Shown here one piece after another: positions 1-13,100 of a stretch of 64,000 nucleotides of DNA; positions within the stretch are counted from its first letter, which is position 1; the number at the start of each line of letters is the position of its first letter. The notes beneath the pieces are model-generated. The model made no database searches. It was not told the DNA's origin and was given only the letters and a program-made list of their open reading frames with translations. Made by a program: the position numbers and the translations under genes. The DNA comes from Eublepharis macularius (Eukaryota; Chordata; Lepidosauria; Squamata; Eublepharidae): positions 21,410,001 to 21,474,000 of the forward strand of contig NC_072801.1 of NCBI RefSeq assembly GCF_028583425.1, written 5' to 3'.

Positions 1-680
1 AGAGTCCAGTAGCACCTTTAAGACTAACCAACTTTATTGTAGCATAAGCTTTCGAGAATCACAGTTCTCTTCGTCAGATGCATGGAGGGCAAGAAGAAAC
101 TGGTCAGACATATAGGTGGAGAGGGGAGGGCGGAGTAGATGCAAACAGTAGCTTCTGATATGGAGATCAGTAGCTTCTGAGTAGATGCAAAGTAGGCGGA
201 GTAGATGCAAACAATAGCTTCTGATACGGAGATCAGTTTGCTTCTGTTAAGGAAGTCAGTTACTTCTGATAGTGAGATAACCATTCATAGTCCCTATTCA
301 ATCCAAGTCTGACTGAGTCAAATTTACATATGAATTCCAATTCAGCAGCTTCCCCGTTGGATTCTATTTTTGAAAGGTTTCTGTTGAACTACAGTGAACT
401 TTAAGTCCTTGATGGAATGTCCTGATAAATTGAAGTGTTCTCCCACTGGTTTCTGGATGTTGCCATTTTTAATGTCAGATTTGTGTCCATTTATTCTTTT
501 GGGCAGATGTTGGCTGGTTTGTCCAATGTACAGAGCAGATGGACATTGTTGGCATATGAGGGCATATATCACATTGGAGGATGAGCAGTTGTAAGAGCCA
601 GTGAGAGAAGTTGTAAGAGCCAGTAAGAGCAGATGAACAATGTCCAGCCAACCTCTGCGCAAAAGACACAAAAGCAAGTG
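1..680 (-). mobile_element. Penelope-like element, 3' part with GIY-YIG endonuclease remnant
   Basis: The minus-strand frame 677-342 reads NVIYALICQQCPSALYIGQT, then KRINGHKSDIKNG and PVGEHFNLSGHSIKDLKFTV. This is a GIY-YIG-type endonuclease end with YIG, the Arg and the Glu in VGEHF, as in Penelope-like retroelements. Downstream on the same strand (about 330-1) is a 3'UTR with degenerate repeats around AGCTTCTGATATGGAGATCA. It ends in a terminal block that recurs at 12618-12840. About 24 bases are duplicated in tandem near 589-625. The element runs off the window's left edge. No reverse transcriptase is present, so this copy is 5'-truncated. It lies in an LMTK2 intron, antisense. Confidence 0.75.
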
Positions 681-1035
681 ACAATACCATTTGTGTTAAA
701 TGGTATTGTGGACAGTGTTAATCATCAGCTATAGAGGGAAAATAGACACTAATCTATCTTTGTTTTAGTTTTGTTTTTGAATTCTTACAAAGCTGAGTGC
801 CTGGTGTCAAATCAAAGCATTCATCTATAAAAGCATGTCTTGAGCAGATGTTATGGAAAGCCACCTAGTTGTGCAAATCAGATTTCTTTCCAAGGCATTG
901 TATATGCTGGTGTACTGTTCTGCAATGAACTGTATGAGGATTTTTTTTAAAAAAAGAAAACCATTTAGTAATGAACACAGTACAAATTGTGGTTATACTT
1001 TCATTGATATGTTGACTTTTTGTTATTTATTTCAG

Positions 1036-1109
1036 AGGAATCAAAGTCTCAAGTAGCACGTCAGAATCTAAACTACATCCAAGAAATTGGAAATGGTTGG
1101 TTTGGAAAG
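1036..1109 (+). CDS. LMTK2: LMTK2 exon: glycine-rich loop
   Basis: Acceptor TTTCAG before 1036, donor GTGAGA after 1109. The exon starts with two bases of a split codon and encodes [20 protein letters not shown] and GK, the start of the kinase domain with the ATP-binding loop. It ends on a codon boundary. Confidence 0.95.
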
Positions 1110-4100
1110 GTGAGAAGTCTTTAATATTCTAGGGTTGCTTTTTCAGGTCATATATTCCTCTCAAAACTTTTTCCAATGCAACAATTGCAAAACCAGTTTT
1201 TCAGGGAGTGTATGCATGGCATGTGTGCACACACACACACTTTTTAGGGTATTTGGTATTTGTTATTCTAATACAGGTTGGTATTTGCAGTTCAAAATGG
1301 AAATTTTTATAGGAATGGGTAAAAAGCTATTTCTCAGGCTTACTGAAAGAACATTTGTTTACAGCAGTAATTCACATATTTTTACTGCTACCCTTTAGCT
1401 CTTTAAAACGTTTAAAGAGCATTAACATTTGTGTGCACTGTTTTTTGCATAGGAATGTGTAACTGGGATGATAAATGTAGCATTATTTTTATTAGGAGTA
1501 TATAAGTAACCTTCTGTGTATACCTTCTGGTCTTCAGTGGTTTTGATAGAGATGCAGTACTCTACTGAGTCTGCTATCTTCTCTCAGCCTCTGTCACAGT
1601 CTTGTGATCCTATGGAGACTTTAATTTTTGGAGTCTTAACACTATGCTTCTTGGGAACTAAAGCATCTACCAGTTTCTGAGGGAAGCAGAGATGATCTTT
1701 TTCTGTGCAGTTATGGTGCCGGTGTGCAAACAGATCTTCAAAGCACAAAGCTCAGCCCCCGCACACACACACGTGCTTGCTTGCTGTCTTTGGCAGAGGG
1801 AAGGGCCAGGGACTCTCACAGGTCTTGTTCCCCATCATCTGTACGTACATGCGTGCATGTATGCAGGTATGAACTTACAGGGAAAGGGTTGGGTCCTTGG
1901 TTCATTATTAAACTGGGTCTTGCTTTTTTGTGTTTGCACACTTGTAAACTGAAAATGCCAAGGTCCAGCAGCTGGAATTTTTTAAAAAAAATTTGCAACT
2001 GGACTGTTCTGTTTCTATTTTGTGTGGGGGTTTCCCCCCCTTTTGTGCAAGAGATACGAAAACATACCTTTTCAGGATACAGTCTTAAAGCATTCTAAGT
2101 TGGTCTTAAGCAGCTCTTAATACTCTTCTTAATATGCATTGTGTGGTGACCTTTGTTTGATTTCTGCACTTAAAAAACAAAATCGAAAACACTAACACAG
2201 GGCTGTGTTTCAGGTTCTGCTTGGAGAGGTGTACACAGGCACTAGTGTGGCAAGAGTGGTTGTGAAAGAGTTGAAAGCAACCGCTGGTCCCAAGGAGCAA
2301 GAGCGGTTCTTGAGGCATGGAGAGCCTTATTTGTGAGTAGCATCTCAGTAGTTTACAGCAGCATGAGGAAGCATTTGTATATCAGGAAGTATCCTGGAAA
2401 ATAGTAGTGTGTAAGTTGTGAAGAGCTTTTATTGACTGTCAGGCTCAATCAAAGACTGTGTTTTTTTAAAAAATCTATAAAGCCATTTGCACCTTGTGAC
2501 TTGCCATACTTCAAGAGCTGCTTCTCCTAGAGTCAACCCATGTACCAGGTTAGGTTGGCCCAGCAAACCTTGCTAGTTGTGCCTGTCCCCTCATGCAGAG
2601 TAATTTACACGTCTTATGCAAGGGCCCCATGGCGCGGAGTGGTAAGCGGCAGTATTGCAGCCCAAACTCTGCTCACGACCTGAGTTCGATCCCAGCGGAA
2701 GCCATGTTCAAGTAGCCAGCTCAAGGTTGACTCAGCCTTCTATCCTTCCGAGGTTGGTAAAATGAGCACCCAGTTTCCTGGGGGTAAAGTGTAGATGACT
2801 GGGGAAGGCAATGGCAAACCACCCCATAACAAGTCTGCCAAGAAAACGTTGTGATGCGATGTCCCCCCATGGGTCAGTAATGACTCAGTGCTTGCACAGG
2901 GGGACTACCTTTACCTTTACCTTTTTACCTATGCAAGGGCAGGTGCAATCGCTGCTCCTCCTTCTCCACAACAGTCTTTTGAAGGAGATCTAATCACTCT
3001 TAATTACCTTTGGAAAGGCATGTACAATTTTCTTTGTGCGTTTTGTTCCAGAGTGGCTTTTGCATGTTGATGTCCTAGTTGCTGATTCTGTCTGCTGGAC
3101 TTTGCATTTGCATTGAATTCTATGTTCTGTACCACTTTATTTAATGTGATTATATATCTTATAACTACACGTGCAGCTCTGAGCTTGTGGAAGGCATGGG
3201 GAATAGCAATTCTTTAATAAATTGTGTTGCTGTGCCTTTTGTATCCCTTGTGGATCAGAATCCCTTGTGGATCAGAATTCCAGAAGTGTAGCCTTGTTAG
3301 TCTGTTGTAGCAAAAATAAAACTGGACAGCCATTTTATTCTAGCACGTCTTCAAATCCCATGTATCGCTAAACACATAGCATCTCATGAAGTGGACTCTA
3401 GTCCATAAAAATGAATATTGGAATAAAATTTTCTTAAGTTGCTGCAAGACTGATCCATGAATAATTAGGACAGTAGAACTGAAAATAGCCCTCTCCCAAA
3501 AGCTTTACAGTAAAATTCGCAGCTTTTTTGTTTGTTTGCTTAAAAGCTTTAACATTAGATGTTATGGAAATTGCAGATTACTAGCAAGTGCTAACTGTAG
3601 AAAAACCACTGCCGGTAAACTCAGTTTGGGCTTTTGTGAGGGGGGAGGCAGAGAGGAACCTCAGGGATGTACCCATGTCGCTCCCATTTTTTTGTTGTTG
3701 GTGTTCATCTTTGCTTTACCACCTTATTACCCTGGGATGGAACAAAGTGTTCTTGACTCCCCCTCCTTTGCTTTCTTTACAGTAATCTTCAGCACCCAAA
3801 TATCCTCCAGTGTATTGGGCAGTATGTGGAAGCCATACCTTGTCTTCTGGTGTTTGAGTTTTGCGACTTGGTAAGTACATGCTATTTAATTGTACTGGCA
3901 CTTGTACTGTTTTGGTAAGGGTGCACTGCTTGAATGGCTGGTGAATGGATTGGAACTGGGTTCAAGTTTTTCAGTTCTTCATAAAAGTAAACATAATTTT
4001 CTCCTCTGCCAGCAATCACTACAGGAAATGGGGGAATGCTAGTGATTTAAAAGGCATTAATTCTTGTCTGTCTTCTGTGTGTGGCTTTGCATGTTGAATT

Positions 4101-7100
4101 GATCTACAGCTAATCTACCAGACTTCCTAATGTCTACTGCATGGGTTGTCAAACGATTACCTTGCTTCCTATGCCCAGTAATATATATAGCCATCTGTGG
4201 GACTCTCTGCAGTACACTTATACACCTCTTTCTTCTTCCTTACTTTAAATATGGTGATAAGCCACAGATAAGTATAGTATAGATAAATCATGTCCATTGT
4301 GGAGAAGGGCTTTCAGTTGCCGATTTCTTCCTTGCTATGTTTTTTATAATAAAATATCATTTAACGAGGGGGGACTCGTGCAGAGGGGCAATTCTGCCCC
4401 TTTCCTTTGTTGTGGCTCCACTTCCAGCTTGGTCTTCCTTCCTACCACCTACTTGTCAGGTCACCTCTCCACTTCTCCTGATGTGGTACAGAAAAATGGG
4501 CTAACAGGGGAAATGAGCCAGAGCAGGTTCTAGTTCCCTTTCTTGCCTGCTCACAGAAACCATCATCACCTGTTTTCGTGCAGCATTTTGGGAGGGTAGC
4601 GTGCCACCCAGACTCTCCCATCTGCATACACACAACGCAAGCATTACTGTTGCAGTTTTGGGCATTCCCTCATTTAAAAAACCCCTAATTCCTAGCACTT
4701 GTACTCCATCCCAAGAGATCAAAATTGCATGTGTGATTCCTCCCCCCAATCCTGACAATAACCCTACAAGGTAGGGCTTTTTTGGCCAAGCAGAGATTTG
4801 AATTCGATTCTCTCTGCAACACGTGAGAATAAAATATATAGGGGAAAGCAAGGGGATGTTTGCTGCTGTTCTAGAAAACGTTGCCTATCTACTGTCTTTT
4901 AGAAATTTAATATGCATTGGGAGAAGGTGCCATCGTTCCAACAAATTTTCAGTGATATACTGAGTTACTTCCTCATCTAGCAAGGTTCCCTCTGGTGTTC
5001 TAGGCTTGTCTCAGATTTGTTAAAAGCCTGAGCCATTCAGACAGTTTACTGGTTCTTGCTGCAATGAACTTTTAAGCACCTCTTATCTGGAGCTACTCAT
5101 CTTTTGGAAATCAACTGGACAAAGTAGACCAAGAGTTTGACCTAGTAGCACTCCTCTTCTAATAAGTATCTTGCATCTCCAGAGATCAATGCTAATTAAT
5201 TAGTTTTCTCTTTATTTCCTGGCCCTTTTGCAGGTGGGGGATGGAATGAAGAAGGGAAACTAGACATTTGCATGGAAGATTTAAACTCCTTGGCTCCGAT
5301 TTAGTTAGGCTTGTTGTGCATCTGATCTGCATTGTTTCCTCAAAACTTTTGCACATAAATAATTTGTTCTGGTTCATCTAATGGGCATTTCTTTTATATT
5401 CTTGAATTGCTTGGAAGTTTTAGCACATCGTGACCAGCTTGGAGTGGCGGTTAGAATGTCAGGCTGGAATCTGGGAGATCTTGATTCAAATCCACACTCT
5501 ACTGTGCTGAAACTTGCTGACTTACTTTGGGCCAGTCACTCTCAGCCAAATCTGCCCCCTATGGGAGGGGCTGTGGCTTGGTGGAAGAGCCTCTGCTTTG
5601 CATGCAGAAGGTCCCAGGTCCAATCCCTGGCATCTCTAGTCAAAAAGGACCAGGCAGTGGGTCATGTAAAAGACTCCCCTTCACCTGAGACCCTGGAGAG
5701 CTACTGCCAGTCAGAGTAGACTGTGCTTACCTTGATGGACCAGTGGTCTGATTCAGTATAAGGATGCTTCATGTGTGTGATTGTTGCGAGGATAAAATGG
5801 AGAAGGACGGAACCACGAAAGCCACCCTTCTTGGAGGAAAGGCAGAATAAAATCAGGATTGATTGAATAGATGTCTGACCCAGCTGCAACACAGTTAGAT
5901 GATGGACAAAGAAATTTGTCCACCTGGCTACATTCTACTTTAGTCAGCTCAGAGCTTTTCTTGAACATTAGATTGCAGAAGCACTTTGCTCCTTGTAAAT
6001 ACATAAGGGGTCTGTAATTTTTTGCAAGTGAGAAGTGGTGGAGCTGGCAATATTATCATGCTGCCTTGCATAGCCATGTCAACACACACACAGCTCTAGC
6101 TGCACTTACAGTGGGCAGGGCTAGCAGCTAGCAGATTATTTATGACCAGTACCAGAGAGTGTTTTGTCAACTCTATCATGTGGTAAATCTGATATATACC
6201 AGTCATGGGAATTGTCTCTAATGACGTTGTTTCGTAAATATGCAGTGGTGGTTCCCCTCCTACGCCAATGGAGAAAACAGTTGTACTCAGTTTGTGGAAT
6301 TCCTCTTGTTGTTCACAGCAGCTGTTTCTTGGGACTTACTTTTATATGCTTGCCTGTATGTTGAAGCCAATTACCTTTTGGGGGAGGGGATAAAGAGCTC
6401 TAGATCATGCTAGATGGTGTTTCAAGGATGCCAATGAAAACAGCACCAAATGGGCTACCTTTGCTGTAGTGCCGTAGACTATTTGGGTTTTTAAAAAAGC
6501 TGATTGAGGAGAGACTTCTTTTTAAGCCTCTTGTCGTGCCCAAGCTCTTATGCCTGAGAACAAAAAGTGGTACAAGCAGAAGGTGGAAGTTATTCAGCTC
6601 CATGCAGGATGTTTGCCTACACAGATGGGTGTAAGAAAACAAATCTCATGGCAAATTGGCAGTGCAAAGGCAGCGTCTCCCCACTTTCTGTCCATGAGAG
6701 CTGGCATAGTGTAGAAGATAGAGTGTTGGACTGGGATCCTGGGAGACCCGGTTTCGAATCCCCACGTCTAAAACAGAAGCTTGCTGGGTCGCCTTGTCGC
6801 AAAGCCTCCGCTTAGATTACCTCATAGGGCTGTTATGGTGAGAAAATGGAGGAGGGAGAATAATATTCTAAGCTGCTTAACTAGGGAAAAAAAGTGGAAT
6901 ATAAGTAAATAAATGCAAATGTATGCATGCTTTTACCTCTTATTGGTTGGTCCATGACTGAAGAGGCTTGGATCCTGGTCCTCTGGCCAGTAGCCTTGGA
7001 CCAGGCGCTGTATATCATGATGGGCTGTTCACTGTTTGTTGGGGCAAGCCCTGGCTGTCACTAGTGCACAAGAGAGGGCTCAGTCAGAAAGTAGGCAAGT

Positions 7101-10100
7101 AGCCCACCATACTGTGCTCAGTATTGGTTGAAATGGTGGCTTCATTACACACAGATACTTTTTACAGACATACACACATGTGTTAGAACAAGTCATTTTC
7201 TCCCTGCCTGGCTTCATGTGTTGGACTTTGGCTTGGGAGATTTGTGTTCAAGTCAGCAGTAAATCTTACTTCGTCACTTTGAGAATCTTATGGATGGCCA
7301 TGTTGCTGCTGCTCTGATGCTCTGTTTAGGGGGTTCATGTAGAAGAGAAGGGACTTGAGATCGCACCTGAAGCCCTTGAAGTCCTTTTGGGCTCCCTGCC
7401 ATTGAGGATCCAGCCTCAAAGTCTGGATGACAGAGGCAGTTTTTGTCCTCACCGTAGCACTGTCGCCAAGCTGCAACACTTCACTTCCTCTGTAGAAGTG
7501 AATGGCACTGTTAATTTGCTTCTGTGGGAGAAAAAGCAGAACTCGTAGTGGCTCCCTGCTTCTGGCAATTCCCTAGAGATCCAGCCAGCCTGTTTTTATT
7601 GCCATAGCTCCATCCTGGTTATTGCTTATTGGTCATAGCATAATGAGACTAAACATTGAGACTTGGCATGTGTGTACTCATGTGAACTGCTGGAGTCTGT
7701 TCTGTTTGGCGATCGAGCAGAGAATTTAGAGCACCGAAGTTATTGGCAAAGCTTGTGCGTGAAGTCAACTTTTAACACTGTGCCCTTCAACACAATCCAA
7801 TTCAATGCACTTTTTAAAATCTAGCAAGGTAAACTTGAGTACTTTATGTCAAAGGGGGCTGATTTCTCTCCCATCCATTGATGTAAGCTGTTACTGTCTA
7901 TGCTTGTAAAACAAGTGATAATTCATTAGAGGGGTTCCTCTTGTCTCAAACAATTGTGTTGTAGCCCTGTCTGATATGTTTATGGCAGTCCTCTTAATCT
8001 ATAATTAACTAATGGTGTATCATTTCCTTTCGTCATCGGGCTGTACCAGGTTTAAAAATAGTATAGTAACAAGCTTATTAAGTGTAATATATTTCCCAGT
8101 TGTGTGCTGCCAACCTTTTGTCAGTGTGCAGAATTCCTTGTTGATAGAATGATGGATGGGGGGGGGAGCAAAGAATCATATTATAAAGTGGATGTAACCT
8201 TGTATATCTCAAGGCATCCTTGCCTGTCAACCCTACTTGCTTCTTTCAGAAAGCCACTGTCGGGAGCTTCTGCAACTTGATGAGCAGATGAAGTTAGCAG
8301 TCTGCAGTCACTTGATACACACTCTGCCTCTCCTTTAGTACACAGTGTTGCTTATCTAGGGTCCTGCCTGCAAGGACATTCTTGACCTGTCGCCGCTCTG
8401 TCCCAAATTTCTAAAAACATGAGGAACATCCAGAGATGGAAAGAGGAACATGTGTTGTCTCTCCCCACCCCTCCAAAAGAGGAAGAAAAGTCAAGAAAAG
8501 AGGTTTTTAAAAGAGCCTTACTGGGTTCACTTTGTTTCTTTTAGCCTTAGTTCAGACTCCTGTGGCTGATAGTGACAAACTCTGAAGGTTTAACAGAGAA
8601 TGTGTGATAGCCAGATGTGGCAATGGGTAATAGAGGTGTGACTCTCCAGAATGGAAACACTATTCTTGCCTGCTTTATAGTCGCAAGAACCTTTCCTGAA
8701 AAGATTTATGGTTTTCCCCCCAAGTTTGGCATTTACCAGCAATCCAGCGTGAGCTTGCATTTCACTGTGAATTTGTACTGATTTCCTGAAGAATTTCTCC
8801 CTTCCAATCCAATCATTGCAAGGGAGAAGCAAAGAGCACTCCTAGCCAATTCGAAACTGCAGAGAGCCACCATTGTCCTTCCCCCTTCACCAAGGGTTTT
8901 CAGTGGAAAGGTACAAAAATATTTATTGTCAGTCACTGTAAGAGTAGGGAAATGAAATGACTGCAGACAGGGCTTTGCTTTTTTTAAATGCTGGTGACTG
9001 GCTGAAGCTCTCCCACTGGCTGCTGCTTGACGGCCATTTTAGGAATCAGTAAAGAGAATTTAGTGTGGCTGTGCACAGAGGGACTTACTTTGGGGCTCTG
9101 AAATCACACACACATGCGCGCACGCACACACACACACATGCGCGCACACGCACGTTGTTCAATCTCCTTGAAATGTAGGAGTCCTTTATATTAGAGGGAG
9201 GACTGTGTTCTGTGTGATTTTGATGCCATTAAGTGCAAAAACAGCTGCCCCAGGGCCTCCAATTGGCCCCCCTCTTCTTTCCCATTGAAAAGAACAGCCA
9301 TGAAAATCATCAGAATGGAAATTAACTAACAAATTTTGACCCCAACCTGGCAATGCTCCACCTGAAAATTATCCAGTCACATGAAACATTTCACTTTACA
9401 GCCCCTGATACAAATCCACAATGAAAATTCTTATATGCACACTCCTAATGGGCAATGCTTCCTGTACACTCCCTCAGAACTAGCTATTTTCCCTGACTGC
9501 CAACATTTTTTCCATGTGCACTTATGTGCACGTGCCACTTTACCACTCTCTGTCTCTTATGGTTTTTCTGCCTCTCTTTTTCCTCCATTAGTCTACTCCA
9601 TCCCAAACTTCTTTTATAGTTTGGACCCAAATTAGCATCTACAATTTCTTTTTAATGGTTTCACGCAGATCCTTAATTCCACCACTTACGTGACGTCCTG
9701 TGGGGTGATGACCATGGGCTGCGGATAACTCTGCCTTGGCACCACTCCTAAGGGAAGGCTTGAATCTGTTGGGGCACCTTTGACAGAAGTCGTGTATTCT
9801 CCCCCTCCCTTTTTAAAAACTCCCCATCTGAGCCTCTGAAAGAGAGAGAGATGTTCCCACTTGATCAGAAGCTCCTAAAGGAGCTTAAAACTCCAATTAT
9901 GTCTTAGTTATTCTGTCTGAAGTTCACGCAGCATTAGGGCTTAAGCTATTTTAAGTGTGCCTCAGAAAACAAATGTGTTGTCCCGACGATATTGCTGAAG
10001 CAAACAGAAGCAAATGGCACGGATGCCGTGAGCATGTTGTCCATCATGTAGTCTTCTCTGGGTGGAATAACTCGGTGTGTCCTCCTGAGTATACATTCAG

Positions 10101-13100
10101 CGGCAAAATCAGGTGTGGTTTTTAATGTATGCAGTGGCCAATAGCCGGTTGCCAGACTTGAATTGCTAACAGTTCAAGCAAACATGTAAAACAGAGGTTC
10201 TCATTCTGCGGGTTGCAGAGAGCCACGTTTGCTGCCATCCTTTATCTGAGGCCTGCTCCTCTGGGAAGCTCACAGCTTTTTTGTTCCTCTGGCGGCAGCT
10301 GTTTCAAGCTGGGAACCAACTGTCAACAGCAGTCCCCACTGGGCCAAGGGTCTTGCCCCTTTCCTGAAATGTAGAGTGGGTGCCACATTGGGAAATGGTG
10401 CTCAGAAGAGCCTCATGCATCTCCTGAGCCGCTGAGTGAGTATCACTGGTGTTAAAACTCTGCAGTGTGATATTCCAGTATGGTGCCTTTCAAATAACAG
10501 CTTCAAAATGTATGTTGTGTGATACAGATAGAGCTCCTCCTTTTCCAAGCTGTACTAACCCATTATGCTCAGAACTCTTCGGAGTACTTGGCAGAGTGTC
10601 ACTGTAAATTACGATAGAGGAGATATTTATATCATTACCCAATCAAGCTTACTACATGGCCCCTTTTCATCAGGGCTTATTTTTAAAAATATTTTCTGTT
10701 CTGAAAGGTGGGTGCCCAAATTACTTTTTACCTGACCTATTTTGGCAAACACAAGTTTTGCGTAAAAGGTAAAAGACATCCAGAAAAATGCTTTTTTTTT
10801 TTTTTTAGAAACAACCTAAAAATTCTTAACTGTGTGCTTTAGCAATCCCTAATCATTTTAGATAGCACAGATTGCTGGAGTTTGATCCAGCAAATGAAAG
10901 GACATTTTGCTGTCTGGCTGTGAATAGCAAGACACTTTTGCTTCGTGGTTTGCTGCCACCTAGAGCCGGTGAGGCAGACTTGTTCACTGTTTTACTCTCC
11001 GCTCTTCTGTCATGAAGAGCAGGTTCATAAATGCATGTATATGAGCCATCACAAGTCAAAAGCCATAGGATGTTTTAATATTGTTTCAGAGAAGATGCTT
11101 TACAGTGTAGTGCCTTTAGAAATTTCCGAGTAAGCCAGCCAGGTGCAACTGTTTCTGAGCTAGCTGTGCCGTTTGAAATTGTCCATTGTCAGTTGTGGGG
11201 GCTGTTTGCTTCTTTGATGCTTCCCAGTGTTGCAGCTTCAGACTACCCTGTAAAGTGCTGTGTGTTCTTGATGCAAAAACAAATGCATAAATTGGAATTT
11301 GGGGTAGAGCCTGATGTATTTGTGTGATCCTATAGCAGCAGAGCCCTGACCCGGATGGCCCAGGCTAGTGTAGTCTTGTCGGACACTGGAAGCTAAGCAG
11401 AATCAGATTCCGCTTAGTACCTGGATGGGGAAGCACTAAAGAGGTCCAGGCAATGACAGAGGCAGGCAGTGACAAACCACCTCTGTTCATCTCCTGACTT
11501 GAAAATTCTATGGGGTTACCATAAGTCAGCTGCAACTTGGCAGCACTTTGCACACCCAAATGTTAGCAGAGTTGCATTATGGAAAGCTGGATGTGATGTT
11601 TATTTGAAACAAGCCCTTATTAAGAGACCCAGAACAATACAGTGGTAATGCTGAAACTGGAAACGCAGGGCCAGGTTCAAAACTCCACAAAACCTGAAGT
11701 CCCTTTTTCTGCCAGAGGAAAAACGTCATGTGTGATTGCTGTTGCAGTTCTTCCTTCTCCATATTGCCTTGATCAGCTCTGGTCCTCCTGAACTCCTGTC
11801 CACCACTTTCCCATTCTCCATTCAGTCCCTTTTTCCCCCAAAGGAGAACGGTGGACATACCTACCTAATTCAAATCTGCATTTGAATGTACATGCAAAAG
11901 TCAAGTGATAATTGGCCATAAAAGGACTAATAGTGTGTACCTTGTATAAGAAGCCATACGGAGACTTGAAATTTGATGACAGGGCTCTCTAAGCATAAGC
12001 TTATTTATAACTACTAATAACCTTGCTGACTGACAAGAACTAAACTGTGTCTACTTGCTGCTTCATTAAATACCTGTTGGGTGCGACCAGAGTGAGAAGC
12101 CATTGATGAGTGTTCCATGACTTGTTTTTACAGGGTGACCTTAAAACATACCTTTGCAACGAGCAAGAGAACATTAAAGGAGATGCCCAAATCATGCTGC
12201 TGCAGAGGATGGCGTGTGAGATTGCTGCTGGACTCTCCGCTATGCATAAGCAAAATTTTGTGCATGGGTATGACTTCGCAATATATTTGTAATGCTGCAA
12301 TCGGAACTTCCATATTCTTTCAAAAGTCTCCTGATAAAACTCAGGAAGCAAAATTGTAGGTACAGTAAGCTCCAAGACATACTGGAGCCCAGCTCCTCTC
12401 CCCGCAGCATTCCCAGAGAAGACAGCGATGGCCGTGTGCTTTAACTTTGTTAATGCTTTTCTCCTACTTCAGTTCATTCATGGGTTCTGGAACTCACAGG
12501 TTGGAGGTTCAAGCTACAGAACAGCCATATTGCAGTGCCTGTGCCTCCCTTGTTAGAGTCCAGTTACCTTCTCCCATTTCAAAGATCCAGAGGAGTTAGC
12601 CGTGTTAGTCTGTAGTAGCAAAATCAAAGAGTCCAGTAGCACCTTTAAGACTAACCAATTTTATTGCAGCATAAGCTTTCGAGAATCAAGTTCTCTTCGT
12701 CAGATGCATGATACAAACTGGTCAAATACAGAACCAGTTTGTATCATGCATCTGATGAAGAGAACTTTGATTCTCGAAAGCTTATGCTGCAATAAAATTG
12801 GTTAGTCTTAAAGGTGCTACTGGACTCTTTTTGATTTTGCTTCTCGCATTTGGAGTTCATACTTTATTCAACACTCAAGCCTTTCTGAAGCTGGTGGTAT
12901 CATACCACCTACTCTTGTAACAGCTTCCATATTGAAATTCATACCTTGCTCCTTCACTGGTCTTATTTTTATTGTGGCAACTGACTCAGGGTGGCAAAAC
13001 TGCCAGTTAATAATTTGTCGAAATAGCATTTCTTCTGATGTTTTAAGTGCTGGGTGAGTTGATGTGCTTTTGGGTTTAATGGACGTGTTCATTAGGCTCC

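Larger units (their letters stand above)
3871..12133 (+). other. Large LMTK2 intron (8.3 kb)
   Basis: Holds a nested pair of SINEs (5432-5868), a CORE-SINE (6696-6917), a compound CA/CG microsatellite (9105-9154) and a 5S-type SINE (11344-11557). A weak CORE-SINE-like piece lies near 4735-4815 (minus). In the remaining stretches (3871-4730, 5870-6690, 6920-9100, 9160-11340, 11560-12133) I recognise no gene or repeat. Confidence 0.6.

Noticed and set aside
120-260. Possible CRISPR-like or satellite array around 120-260
   Set aside because: The repeats (AGCTTCTGATATGGAGATCA and variants) are irregular and part of the Penelope-type 3'UTR in a vertebrate genome.
2626-2705. tRNA-like A and B boxes (also in the other tRNA-headed SINEs at 5432, 5568, 6696, 22540, 23659, 34843, 42231, 60228, 62202)
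   Set aside because: The heads continue into SINE bodies and tails, and they do not form a complete cloverleaf with acceptor stem. They are SINE heads, not tRNA genes.
11344-11430. 5S rRNA-like sequence
   Set aside because: Only the inner promoter-like part matches, it is followed by a shared SINE body, and it occurs as dispersed single copies. Not a 5S gene.
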